Of a stretch of 22,154 bases of DNA, positions 1 to 9,900 are shown in pieces (positions within the stretch are counted from its first letter, which is position 1; every line of letters starts with the position of its first letter). This DNA is from JBIKWM01 sp044356305 (GTDB lineage Bacteria; Bacteroidota; Bacteroidia; UBA10329). The stretch spans positions 1-22,154 of the forward strand of contig JBIKWM010000048.1 in NCBI GenBank assembly GCA_044356305.1. Reading direction: 5' to 3'. Made by a program: the position numbers and the translations under genes. A model generated the notes under the pieces. That model was not told the origin of the DNA, did not search any database, and was given only the letters and a program-made list of their open reading frames with translations.

Positions 1-30
1 ACCACCGAACATTGCCGAAGTAAGCCATGT

Positions 31-38
31 TACCTTCG
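31..38 (+). promoter_or_regulatory. Candidate -7 promoter element upstream of the peroxiredoxin gene
   Basis: TACCTTCG fits the Bacteroidota -7 consensus TAnnTTTG with one change (C for the third T). It lies 82 bases before the chosen ATG at 121. A TTG at 12-14 could be the -33 element, but the 16-base gap is shorter than usual, so only the -7 part is persuasive. The string ACCTTCGCGCCCGC at 32-45 recurs with one mismatch at 13082-13095, at a similar distance from another start codon. Confidence 0.35.
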
Positions 39-120
39 CGCCCGCTCTCAAGTCACCTATGTCCGGGTGCAAAGAGAGTGTCAGTCATCAATAAGAAACC
101 AATTCAAAAACCATTTCAAG

Positions 121-753
121 ATGTCAGTACTTGTAGGTAAAAAGGCCCCTTCATTCAAGGCCAGTGCAGTGATCAACGGTGGTCAGATCGTGAGCGATTT
201 CAACCTCGATCAGTACATCGGCAACAAGCATGTCGTGTTCTTCTTCTACCCGAAGGATTTCACTTTCGTGTGCCCGACTGAGCTTCATGCATTTCAGGAG
301 AAGCTCGCTGAGTTTGAGAAGCGCGGTGTACAGGTCGTGGCCGCATCGACAGATACCGAGCAGAGCCACTGGGGCTGGCTGCAGATGAGCAAGCAGGACG
401 GTGGCATCAAAGGGATAACATATCCTATTGTGGCCGATACCACTAAGACCATCAGCATGAACTACGGGGTGCTGATCGGGGAATACGACATGGACGAAGA
501 GGGCGACATGGTGGCCACCGGGCCGATGATCGCTTTGCGCGGCCTGTTCCTCATTGACCGCAAAGGAGTGGTGCAGCACATGGTGGTGAACAATCTGCCT
601 TTGGGCCGCAGTGTGGACGAGGCACTCCGTATGGTGGATGCGCTCCAGTTCAACGAAGAGAACGGTGAGGTATGCCCTGCCAACTGGAACAAAGGTGCAG
701 ACGGTCTGAAGGCCACGCACGAGGGCATTGCCAACTACCTGGCAGCCCACTGA
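121..753 (+). CDS. Typical 2-Cys peroxiredoxin (AhpC/TSA family)
   Basis: The 210-residue product is a thiol peroxidase that reduces hydrogen peroxide and organic peroxides in the cytoplasm, normally recycled by thioredoxin or a similar reductant. The peroxidatic cysteine is Cys51 in the motif FTFVCPTE, and the resolving cysteine is Cys185 in EVCPANW. Arg140 in ALRGLFLID is the conserved active-site-supporting arginine. The reading frame is open back to a GTG at 67, but the family N-terminus begins at MSVLVGKKAPSF, so the ATG at 121 is chosen. The loop around residues 121-136 (EYDMDEEGDMVATGP) is longer than in many homologues. The C-terminus lacks the YF motif typical of hyperoxidation-sensitive eukaryotic enzymes. 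The gene is monocistronic, closed by a strong terminator 22 bases downstream. Identification is very secure; the electron donor is not visible here. Confidence 0.96.
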   Translation: MSVLVGKKAPSFKASAVINGGQIVSDFNLDQYIGNKHVVFFFYPKDFTFVCPTELHAFQEKLAEFEKRGVQVVAASTDTEQSHWGWLQMSKQDGGIKGITYPIVADTTKTISMNYGVLIGEYDMDEEGDMVATGPMIALRGLFLIDRKGVVQHMVVNNLPLGRSVDEALRMVDALQFNEENGEVCPANWNKGADGLKATHEGIANYLAAH

Positions 754-775
754 CAACCGAATCGGGAAGTCGGAT

Positions 776-818
776 ATGGCCACCTGTCGCACAGAACGGC
801 AGGTGGCCATTCGTTTTT
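776..818 (+). terminator. Intrinsic terminator after the peroxiredoxin gene
   Basis: A 14-bp stem pairs 776-789 (ATGGCCACCTGTCG) with 797-810 (CGGCAGGTGGCCAT), with one G-T wobble and a 7-base loop. It is followed by a run of five T at 814-818. This is a textbook Rho-independent terminator. A second, weaker hairpin (TCAATCT and AGATTGA, 821-839) follows directly. Confidence 0.88.
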
Positions 819-912
819 ACTCAATCTTGTTCAGATTGAATAGAGCCGAACACGTTCGTGCCCTTTGCTTGACACGGACGAAAAGTGCCATGAATTTCTT
901 TTGCCGACTGGA

Positions 913-1347
913 ATGAACAACCTGTACGATGGCCATGTGAAGGCTGAGGTGATGGTCAGGATCAATAGCCTTAGACCCGATAGTGAGCGCCAATGGGGCA
1001 CTATGGATGTGGCGCAGATGCTGGCCCACTGTGCGGCCCAATTGCAGTTCGCCTTAGGTGAGAATACCTCGAAACTGCAATACAACGCACCGATCAGGTG
1101 GATCATCAGGCAGACCATCGGATTCCGTATCCCATGGCCAAAGAACCTGCCCACGGCACCGGAGATGACTATCACCGACCCACGCGATCTGGATATTGAG
1201 AAGGCAAAGCTTATCGATACAATAAACCGATTCTATGAGATGCATGTATGGCATCCTCATCCGATTTTCGGAGAGATGACAAAAATGGAATGGGGCCTGA
1301 TTGCATACAAGCACCTGGATCACCACCTGCGGCAGTTCGGGGTTTAA
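913..1347 (+). CDS. DUF1569 / DinB-superfamily protein
   Basis: The 144-residue product matches the DUF1569 pattern, a branch of the DinB/YfiT four-helix metal-binding superfamily. The diagnostic stretches are SERQWGTMDVAQMLAHC (residues 24-40) and EWGLIAYKHLDHHLRQFGV at the C-terminus. The likely metal ligands are His39, His134 and His138, arranged as in DinB proteins. Biochemical function is not established; related proteins are thiol-dependent S-transferases or stress-induced proteins, and no activity can be read from this sequence. The frame extends upstream to 865, but the family N-terminus (short helix, then the proline-aspartate turn) fits the ATG at 913, and a promoter-like CCCTTTGC at 861-868 lies in the extension. 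The gene stands alone between a terminator and the TetR gene, so it is probably transcribed separately. Confidence 0.85.
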   Translation: MNNLYDGHVKAEVMVRINSLRPDSERQWGTMDVAQMLAHCAAQLQFALGENTSKLQYNAPIRWIIRQTIGFRIPWPKNLPTAPEMTITDPRDLDIEKAKLIDTINRFYEMHVWHPHPIFGEMTKMEWGLIAYKHLDHHLRQFGV

Positions 1348-1396
1348 ATAGCTGTTGTATTGATTGTTATGAGGTGATGGCCCAATATTGAGGAGT

Positions 1397-1413
1397 ACGG
1401 ATTTTTCATCCGT
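1397..1413. other. Small hairpin in the DUF1569-tetR spacer
   Basis: ACGGAT at 1397-1402 and ATCCGT at 1408-1413 form a perfect 6-bp inverted repeat around a TTTTC loop. No T run follows on the plus strand, so it is a poor terminator. It may be a weak structural or regulatory element before the tetR promoter. Confidence 0.25.
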
Positions 1414-1468
1414 CCGTCCTGTTCAAAAGTTAAAGCACGTTTCACATCGGTTGCCGATCTTATTGTCA

Positions 1469-1476
1469 TTCCTTTG
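1469..1476 (+). promoter_or_regulatory. Candidate -7 element of the tetR promoter
   Basis: TTCCTTTG matches TAnnTTTG except for T in place of A at position 2. It directly abuts the palindrome at 1476-1497, so a start of transcription 6-8 bases downstream would lie inside the palindrome. No convincing -33 TTG is found at the usual distance; the TTG at 1451-1453 is only 15 bases away. Confidence 0.3.
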
Positions 1477-1497
1477 CGGAGTGAGCGTTCACTCCGC
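1476..1497. promoter_or_regulatory. Palindromic candidate TetR operator
   Basis: GCGGAGTGA (1476-1484) and TCACTCCGC (1489-1497) form a perfect 9-bp inverted repeat with a 4-base centre (GCGT). This is the size and symmetry bound by TetR-family dimers, and the GAGTGA/TCACTC core resembles operators of AcrR/QacR-like regulators. It ends three bases before the ATG of the tetR gene at 1501 and overlaps the expected transcription start, so binding would block transcription of the whole cluster. Autoregulation is an inference; the repeat itself is plain in the sequence. Confidence 0.75.
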
Positions 1498-1500
1498 GAT

Positions 1501-2106
1501 ATGAGCACCCTGACAGCATCTGCCACCGACAAGCGCGAGGCCATCATCAAGGCCACACTCAAACTCAGCATTGAGTATGGATTTGAAGGCATGAGCACCG
1601 CCCTCATAGCCAAGGAGGCCAACGTTGGTATGGGTACGCTGTATCGCTACTTCGAGACCAAGGAACATCTGCTGAAAGAGGTTTTTGCCATGCTGCGCGA
1701 GAAGATGCTTTTTGTGATTCTCAGCGGCATTGGCAATTTCGATCAGCCCATCAGCGAACAGTTCCGTCACATTGTCAAGCTGCTCTGCCGATACTACATA
1801 GACCACGAGTTGGAGTTCCGCTTCTTGCAGAAATACTCCGACTCACCTTACATGAAAGAGACCTACCTCGATGACACCGCGTTGATCCTTGAACCCATTT
1901 CAGGAATCCTGACCAGCGGTGGCGAGGGTTTCCGTTTCAGGCCCTATCCCACTCATGTCATTTTCGCCATGGTCTACGGGCCCATGATCGCCATCATTAA
2001 TCTGATCCATGTGGGCAAGGTGCAGATGACGGACGACCTGCTCGAAGACCTCATCGAATCAATCTGGGATTCAATCACCGTTCCTGATATCACCCCAACC
2101 ATCTGA
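1501..2106 (+). CDS. TetR/AcrR-family transcriptional regulator
   Basis: The 201-residue product has the standard TetR architecture. An N-terminal three-helix DNA-binding domain (residues 10-55) contains the diagnostic segment MSTALIAKEANVGMGTLYRYF followed by ETKEHLLKEVF. An all-helical ligand-binding and dimerisation domain follows. The frame can be read from a TTG at 1474, but that codon lies next to the operator-like palindrome; the ATG at 1501 is the better start. The stop is only 6 bases before the next start codon at 2113, so the regulator is transcribed with the 456-residue gene and probably the PKS. The likely role is a repressor of its own operon, released by a hydrophobic ligand, perhaps the polyketide product. 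The ligand cannot be deduced. Confidence 0.93.
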   Translation: MSTLTASATDKREAIIKATLKLSIEYGFEGMSTALIAKEANVGMGTLYRYFETKEHLLKEVFAMLREKMLFVILSGIGNFDQPISEQFRHIVKLLCRYYIDHELEFRFLQKYSDSPYMKETYLDDTALILEPISGILTSGGEGFRFRPYPTHVIFAMVYGPMIAIINLIHVGKVQMTDDLLEDLIESIWDSITVPDITPTI

Positions 2107-2112
2107 CCGACC

Positions 2113-3483
2113 ATGACAGAGACCCTTGAACACACCATTGCCAAGCCGCGGGCCGCTGAGTTTGCCGATCATTTCACCAAGCGTAGACCATATGCCCATG
2201 TGACCAATGGCCGCATGGAGAATGGCGTTTTCCGATTTGAACTGGAAAAGGCCGAGGTCGAGAGCGAGGACCTCTTTGAGGAGGAGATGGTGCTGGTTTC
2301 GTTTCACATAAGCTATATGCCGCACATCGGCAGCATCATGAAGGAGTTCGGGCTTTATGCTGACAAGGACTATTTCATTGCCGAGGCCAAGGACGTGATA
2401 GCCGTGAGCGAGAACCACCAGAACGATCAGGGAGGTGGCAAGATGAGCTTCCAGAGCTATTTCCACAATATACCTCAGAGCATTTTGGCGGTGAACGACC
2501 GGGCCGAGATTGTCCTGGCCATCCATCCCGAAAAGCAGGATACCACGGGTCAGGGCCGCAAATACACCATTGCGGGCTACATCCACGCCAACAACTTCGA
2601 TTTTCAGCCCTACGGTGACGACCGCATCGAGAAAGGCTATTACTACAACATCCTCCGTGTGAGCGAGAAAGAGGTGAACGGGGTGGGCATCTACCGCAGG
2701 AAGAAGATATTCTCCCTCATGTTCTCGATCCTACACCACCTGGTGTATAAGAACGGGATCAATTTCTGCTTCGCTTGCATGGGCAAGGAGAACAAGAGCA
2801 TCAAAGAGGCGCTGCACCGCAACACGGTGTTCCATGGCGAGTACTACGAACGGTTGCCGTTCACGGTCTATTCGAAAGTGAACCGTTTCTACGGCTCGAA
2901 GTCGCTCTTTGCGCAGTGTGTTGACATCACAGACGATGAGGCCAAGCTGCGTGAGTATTACCGGATGGTGCATGAGAAGCACCATACCTACCTGTTCTAC
3001 CACCTTCTCAACGTGGACATCTTCCTCGATTTTGTTCGGAAGCTCACAGCTTACAGCAAGAGTAGCCGGGTGTGGGCCATGCTTACTCCAGATGGCAAGA
3101 TCTCAGCTGCCACACTGGCCATGAACTGGGGCGACTGGTTCCGGTTCGAGATCAAGAACCCGAAAGGCATTTTCAAACTGGTCCAGGCCAGCGGGGTGAT
3201 GGAGAAGTTCTTCCGTCCCATGCTGGGTGTGGGCGAGCCGAACACCTTCGCCAAGCTGGTGAAGGGCCTCAGCCACCACTACCACAAGCAGCACGGGGTG
3301 GGTGTCACCTTCCTCAGTACCTACGATGGTGACCCCTACAAGCAGGTGTACAGGAGCATACTCGATGACCAGTATGCCTACTTCATCATCTGCAACGACA
3401 AGGAGAAGCTGCAGCAGTTCAAGAAGCGCTCGGCCACCGCGGAAGGGCATCCGAGGTTGTTCTTGGATCAGCCGATTATTTGA
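2113..3483 (+). CDS. Unrecognised 456-residue protein with GNAT-like features, possible acyltransferase
   Basis: I do not recognise this protein as a named family. It is soluble, with no signal peptide or membrane segment. Residues about 150-252 read like the core of a GNAT acyltransferase: a beta strand (YTIAGYIHANNFDF), a strand and turn at 176-195 (YYYNILRVSEKEVNGVGIYR), a helix, then INFCFACMGKENKSIKEALHRN, which resembles the GNAT motif in which an Asn and a following helix sit near acyl-CoA. The C-terminal half (about 283-430) may be a second, diverged unit of the same fold. The gene starts 6 bases after tetR and precedes the PKS on the same strand, so a role in modifying or releasing the polyketide chain is a reasonable guess. 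A purely regulatory or unrelated role cannot be excluded. The start ATG at 2113 is the first in frame after tetR. Confidence 0.6.
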   Translation: MTETLEHTIAKPRAAEFADHFTKRRPYAHVTNGRMENGVFRFELEKAEVESEDLFEEEMVLVSFHISYMPHIGSIMKEFGLYADKDYFIAEAKDVIAVSENHQNDQGGGKMSFQSYFHNIPQSILAVNDRAEIVLAIHPEKQDTTGQGRKYTIAGYIHANNFDFQPYGDDRIEKGYYYNILRVSEKEVNGVGIYRRKKIFSLMFSILHHLVYKNGINFCFACMGKENKSIKEALHRNTVFHGEYYERLPFTVYSKVNRFYGSKSLFAQCVDITDDEAKLREYYRMVHEKHHTYLFYHLLNVDIFLDFVRKLTAYSKSSRVWAMLTPDGKISAATLAMNWGDWFRFEIKNPKGIFKLVQASGVMEKFFRPMLGVGEPNTFAKLVKGLSHHYHKQHGVGVTFLSTYDGDPYKQVYRSILDDQYAYFIICNDKEKLQQFKKRSATAEGHPRLFLDQPII

Positions 3484-3521
3484 AGCTATTAGTAATTGAG
3501 GCAGAAAGTCATTATGCTAGG

Positions 3522-3905
3522 ATGGAAACCATTGTTCTCAAAACATTTGTATCCGCTACCGATGCGCATTTGGCTCGGATTCGATTGGAAAATAATGGAA
3601 TTAGCTGCTTCGTTGCGAATGAGAATTTTTCATCCCTTATGCCTAATTACTTCGGAATGATGGGAAGCGGAATACAATTGGTCGTTTTTGAGAATGATTC
3701 ATCCAAAGCGTTAGAAGTGCTTTCAGCAAATGAAACAGGTGGTGATTTGATTTGCCCGAACTGTGGTTCAAATTCCATTGAGTTTGGCATGGGGAAAACT
3801 GGTTTGGCTAAATGGCTGGTTGTCCTGATGTCTTTTCTTGCTTTCATACCGCTTTCCAACATCAGAAGAACGAATATCTGCAAGGAATGCCATTCAGAAT
3901 TTTAA
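3522..3905 (+). CDS. DUF2007-domain protein with split CxxC pairs and one membrane segment
   Basis: The 127-residue product begins with a DUF2007 (putative signal-transducing) domain at residues 2-68, with the typical pattern of a strand, a helix (TDAHLARIRLENNGI) and a strand (SCFVANENF). CPNC at 78-81 and CKEC at 120-123 look like the two knuckles of a zinc ribbon, but they are separated by a hydrophobic stretch (about 96-112) that could be a single membrane helix. A longer frame begins with TTG at 3480, overlapping the previous stop; the ATG at 3522 matches the family start and is preferred. The gene and its flanks (about 3484-3953) are visibly AT-richer than the genes on both sides, suggesting later insertion into the cluster. 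Its function is unknown and a link to polyketide synthesis is not evident. Confidence 0.72.
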   Translation: METIVLKTFVSATDAHLARIRLENNGISCFVANENFSSLMPNYFGMMGSGIQLVVFENDSSKALEVLSANETGGDLICPNCGSNSIEFGMGKTGLAKWLVVLMSFLAFIPLSNIRRTNICKECHSEF

Positions 3906-3974
3906 AGCCCCAGGTCGAATAGTAAAAGGCTAATAGCGCTACGATAACCAACATTGAACTTGGAACAAACACCC

Positions 3975-6900
3975 ATGAGCAATACAATAAACACCTCGAC
4001 AACAAAAGAACCCATAGCCATCATCGGCATAGGGTGCCGATTCCCGGGCGGGGCGCACAATCCTGAGCAATTCTGGAACGTACTGGCCGAAGGCGTGGAC
4101 GGCATCATTGATGTGCCTGCCGACCGCTGGGATTTCCGCAAGTTCTACGATGCCGATAAGGAGCGCATCGGTAAGAGCCATGCCAAACAGGCGGGTTTCC
4201 TACAGACTCGGGTGGATGCCTTCGACCCGCTGTTCTTCGGCATCTCGCCACGCGAGGCAGCCGTGCTCGACCCGCAGCAAAGGCTTCTGTTGGAGCTGAC
4301 ATGGGAGGCATTTGAGGATGCAGGTCTCATCGAGGAGCGATTGAAAGGCTCGAACACAGGCGTGTTCATCGGGGGCTTCACCTTGGACAACAAGCTCATC
4401 CAGCTTGGGCAGCTGAACCGCGAGATCATGAGCTCGAACACGGCCACCAGCAGCACGATGGTCATGCTCAGCAACCGCATCAGCTACACCTTCGACCTGC
4501 GCGGGCCGAGCGTGAGCATGGACACGGCCTGTTCGTCTTCGCTCGTGGCGGCACACTACGCCTGCCAGAGCATCTGGAGCGGGGAGAGCGACCTCGCCAT
4601 CACAGGTGGCGTAAGCATGATGCTCACCCCTGAGTATCCCATCACCATGAGCAAAGGCCAGTTCCTGAGCGATCACAGCCGCTGCAAGGCATTCGATGAG
4701 GATGCCAGAGGCTATGTGCGCGGTGAAGGCGGTGGCATCATCATCCTGAAACCCCTCAGCAAGGCCATTGCCGACAATGACAGCATCTATGCCGTGGTCC
4801 GCGCCACTGGGGCCAACCAGGACGGGGCCACCAACGGCATCACCGTGCCGAACCCCGTCTCTCAGGCCTCGCTCGTACGCAAGGTCTATGCTCAGGCGGG
4901 CGTCAGTCCATCGGAGCTCGGTTATGTGGAGGCACACGGCACCGGCACCAAAGCAGGCGACCCCGTGGAGGCCAGTGCTTTGAACGAGGCCCTTTCAGAA
5001 GGAAGAAATCCTGACGACAAGTGTTTCGTGGGTTCTGTGAAGACCAACATCGGCCACCTGGAAGCGGGTGCAGGTGTAGCGGGTCTCATCAAGGCCACCT
5101 TGAGTGTGAACAAGCGGAAGGTGTTGCCCAACCTGCATTTCCACAGGGCAAACCCAAAGATCAACTTCGATGAGCTGTGCCTGAAGGTGCCCACCAAGGT
5201 GGAGGAATGGCCAGCGGGCAAAGAGCGCGCCCTGGCCTCGGTGAACTCGTTCGGCTATGGAGGCACCAACGGCCATGCCTTGGTGGAGGGATATGTTCCT
5301 GCCGCTGAGCGCACCTTCGATACTTTGAAGTGGCTGGCTGCTGATGCCTTGCGTCTGTTCCCTTTCAGTGCACGCAGCGAAGAGGCCCTGCGCCAATCGG
5401 TTCAGCGGCATATCGATTTTCTGAGTGGGGATAATATCGATGTGAATGCATACCACTACAGCGTTGCCCAACGCAGAAGCGGTCATCACAACCGATTGGC
5501 AGTAAGCGCTAATTCGTTGGTTGACCTGAAAAACAAGTTGAGCAGTTGGGCCGAAGGTGGTTTCATGCCCGGCATGGTGAACGGCACCGCCAATGACGAC
5601 CTCAAGGGCCGCATGGTGTTCGTTTATACCGGCATGGGCCCGCAGTGGCACGCCATGGGCCGCGAACTGTATTTCTCTGAGCCGGTGTACAGGGCAAAAG
5701 CGGACGAATGCGACCGCATATTCAAGTCCATAACCGGATGGAGTGTGGTTGAAGAGATGCTGAAGCCCGAGGCAGAGAGCCGCATGGCCCGCACTGAGGT
5801 GGCCCAACCGGCCAACTTCGTGCTTCAGGCCGGACTTACCGCGCTGTGGAACCATTGGGGCATCTATGCCGATGCCGTGGTGGGTCACAGTGTGGGTGAA
5901 GTGGCCGCAGCGTATGCCTCCGGTGCACTTTCGTTAGAAGATGCCCTGCTGGTGAGCTATCACCGCAGCCGCATCCAGCAGACCACGGCCGGACAGGGCA
6001 CCATGCTGGCTATCGGGGTAGGCGAGGAGGAGGCCCTCCGTAGGCTGAACGGCAACCCCAAGATCTCCGTGGCCGCTATCAACAGTTTCAACGCAGTCAC
6101 TTTGGCAGGCGAAGAAGCTGCCCTTAAGGCATTTGCCGAGGAGCTTCAAAAGGAGAACATCTTCAATCGGATGCTAACAGTGGAGGTGGCCTACCACAGC
6201 TATCAGATGGAGCCCTTGAAGGATGAGCTGTTCCGCAGCCTGGCCACTGTAAAGGCACATGTGCCAAGCATACCGCTGTATAGCACGGTCACAGGCGAAA
6301 GGGTGCTCGGCACCGATTTCGGATGCGAATACTGGTGGCACAACGTGCGCCAACCGGTGCGTTTTGCGAAGGCGATAAGCACATTGATATCAGACGGTTA
6401 TCTGTCTTTTATTGAAGTAGGTCCGCATCCTGTCACCCGCACCAGCATCAACGAATGCCTGAGCGCTGCCGGAGTTCAGGGTCATGCGATCCCCTCATTG
6501 AAGCGGGGCGAGCCTGAAGTGGCCACCATCACCGAATCGTTGGCGCGCCTTTTCACCCTTGGCTACAATCCGGATTGGACCGTTCTCGCTCCCGAGGCCG
6601 CCTTCATCAAACTGCCCAGTTATCCTTGGCAGAAAGAGGTGTATTGGAACGAGACCGACCGCTCGCGCGAATACCGCCTCGGTACGCCCGGACACGTTTT
6701 CCTGAACGACAACCTGCGCCTGCCTGACCCAAGTTGGGAGGTGGAGATCAACCATCATTTCCTGCCGTGGCTCGATGACCATCAGGTAGAGAACAAGGTG
6801 GTGATTCCCGGTGCGGCTTATGTAGAGGCTGGCCTCGCATTGCACGAGAAGGAATTTGGTGATGCGGCCTGCACCTTGCAGGAACTGCGCTTCAATCAGG

Positions 6901-9900
6901 TGTTGGTGGCCGACCCATCGAAGGTGCAGATGCTGCACACCACCTACAACCGTGACACGAAGGTCTATCAGGTATATAGCCGCGAGAAGGGCGACCACGC
7001 GGGCTGGCAGCTGCACGCCACGGGCCGCATGTTGGAGGACACCGTGCACCGCAACGCGCCCAAACTGGACTTGGCCGCTCTACGCAACTCATTTGCCAAT
7101 AAGGTGGAGCCGAACGACCTATACGCCACCCTCACGGGCATGGGCCTGCATTATGGGCCTTATTTCCAAGGACTGAAAGAGATCTTCATCAAGGAGAATG
7201 AGGTGATGTGCCGCATAGAGGGCCATGCTTCACTGGATGGAAATCCCGACCAGTACATCCTACATCCGAGCATTCTGGACAGCGCCTTCCAGAGCATGGT
7301 GGCGCTGGTGGCCGACCCAAGGAACACCACTCCGTTCGTGCCCGTGAGCATCGACCGTTTTGTGCTGTACCGTAGCCCGGGCAATGCCGTGTGGTGCCAC
7401 GGCCAGATCACCGACCGTACGGGTGTCACCATCAAGGGCGACCTCACCTTCTTCAACGAGAATGGCGAGGTGCTGGCCCGCATGACCGACCTTACCTGCC
7501 GCGCCATCAGCAACAAGGCCGCTGAGAAAGAGGAAGTGAAGGCCGAGTGGTTCTATGAGCCGCAATGGGATGCCGCAGAGGCTCCTGTTTCAGAGGAAAA
7601 AGCCAGCGACATCCTGCTCATTTCCGATAAATGGGATGCGAGTGCAGAGGCATTGCAGAAGTCATTGTTCGATGCGGGCGCCACGGTCTATGCCGTTTCG
7701 CAGGGCGAGAAATTCGCACACAGCGGAAACGGCTGGTCGATGGACTTCCAGAGCAAGGAAGATTACGCGAAGCTGACCGATGAGGTGCTAAGCAGAAATG
7801 TGACGCAGATCGTGTATGTGGCAAACAGCACGGCTCCGTCCGTGGAATCCGTTCTCAACACTACCATGCCTGCTGTTCTATTGGCCAATGCCCTGTCTGA
7901 CAAGGCCCGCGACCGCAGTTTCAATCTGTCGTTGGTGAGCTTCAATGCGCAGGGCATTAAGGACGATGAAAAGGTGACGGATCTCGGCAGCAATGCGCTG
8001 TGGGGTTTCGCGCAGCTCATCTCCAACGAATATCCTTGGATAAACACAAGGCTGTTTGATCTTGATGGCAGCCAAAACCTCGGTGGATTAGCCAACGAGC
8101 TGCTCGGCAACGCTAAGGACAGCGAGGTAGCCTACCGCAATGGTCATCGCTACCTGAAGCAGCTTGTCCGCGCCCATGTGGTGGACGAGTCCGCTGAGAA
8201 GCCTAAAGTGGCCATCTCGTGCGATGAGCCGGTAGAACTGATGTTCGGCAACTCGGGCCGCATCGAGGATCTGCATCATATCCGCACCGAGAAACGAGCC
8301 CCGAAGGCGGACGAGATCCAGGTGCGGGTGCATTCATCGTCCATCAATTTCAAAGACCTGTTGAAGGTGCTGGGCCAGATCAGTCAGGACGTGCTCGATG
8401 GCACCTACTTCGGCAATGCGTTCGGCATGGAGTGCAGCGGGGTGATCACGGCTGTGGGCAGCAACGTCACCGAGCACAAGGTGGGCGATGAAATCGTGGT
8501 GGCCACGCCCGATGGCTGTTTCAGCAGCTATGTGACGGTGAAGCCCGTTTACTGGGTGAAGAAACCCTCGACCCTCAAGTTTGAGGAGGCCCCTGTGATG
8601 ATTCCGTACATGACCACCATTCACGGACTGGTGAATGTGGCCAACATCAAGGCGGGTGAAAAAGTGCTGATCCACAACGCGGCCGGTGCCGTAGGGCAGG
8701 CCGCCATTCAGGTGGCCCGTTGGAAAGGCGCGGAGGTGTTTGCCACGGCCGGCACCGAGGACAAGCGCGAGTATCTGCGCAAGCAGGGCATCAAGTACGT
8801 GTTCAACAGCCGCGACCTGAGTTTCACCGAGGACATCCTCAACGTGACCAAGGGCTACGGGATGGATGCGGTGATCAACGCCATCGCAGGTGAGGGGCTT
8901 TATCAGAGCTTCCGGCTGTTGGCGCCTTATGGCCGTTTCATCGAGATCGGGAAGCGCGACATCGCGCAGAACACCGCCCTACCGATGAGCGTTTTCAACC
9001 GTAACATCACCTTCGCACACATCGACATCGACCGCATTCTGCGCGAGCGTTATGAGCTTTCACGCAGTCTGCTCAACACCATCTATCAGGGCTTTGAGGA
9101 AGGATTCTTCCAAGCGATGCCCGTGAAGGTGTTCAAGGCCGATGAGGCCATCGATGCCTACGATTATGTGCGCAGAAGCCAGCACACGGGCAAGGTGGCC
9201 ATCAGCTACCACGACTGCACCGTGCTGGTAGATGAAGAGATGCAGCAGCATACCATCAATCCCGTTGGCACGTACGTCATCACAGGCGGTACGGCCGGTT
9301 TCGGGCTGGAGATTGCCAAATGGCTGAGCGAGAAAGGCGTGAAGCAGCTCGTGCTCCTGAGCCGCAGCGGCATCAAGAGCGAGGAGGCGAAGGCCGCAGT
9401 AGCTGCCATGGAGGCCAACGGCACCAAGGTGTTTGCCCCGGCCACCGACATCACCAGTGAGGCGGATGTGCGCTCTGTGGTTGAGAAAGTGAAGGCCGAG
9501 ATGTCGCAACTCTGTGGCATCTTCCACGGGGCCATGGTGCTCGATGACGGTTTCCTCAACACCATGGACCGCACCCGTTTCGACCGTGTGCTGCAACCCA
9601 AGGTCAAGGGTGCGCTCAATCTGCACGCGGCAACGGAAGGCATCAATCTTGATTTCTTCCTCAGCTTCTCGTCCATCTCGTCTGTGATCGGCAATGCCGG
9701 ACAGGCGAACTACGTGGCCGCCAACAGCTTCCTCGATGGGTTCGCGCATTGGAGGCGGAGTAAGGGATTGGCAGCAACCACCGTCAATCTGGGCGTACTG
9801 GCGCAGGTGGGCGTAGTAGCCCGCAACAGCGATGTGGGCCATCTGCTCGAAGGCGCGGGCATCAAGGGATTCAGCACCGCCATGGCGCTCGAATCATTGG

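Noticed and set aside
12..14. TTG as the -33 element for the peroxiredoxin promoter
   Set aside because: Only 16 bases separate it from the -7 element, shorter than the usual spacing in Bacteroidota.
151..810. A 219-codon minus-strand frame opposite the peroxiredoxin gene
   Set aside because: Shadow of a secure gene; it also runs through the terminator hairpin and has no family features.
9060..9842. A 260-codon minus-strand frame inside the PKS
   Set aside because: It is opposite the ER and KR domains, whose catalytic motifs are intact on the plus strand; no recognisable content on the minus strand.
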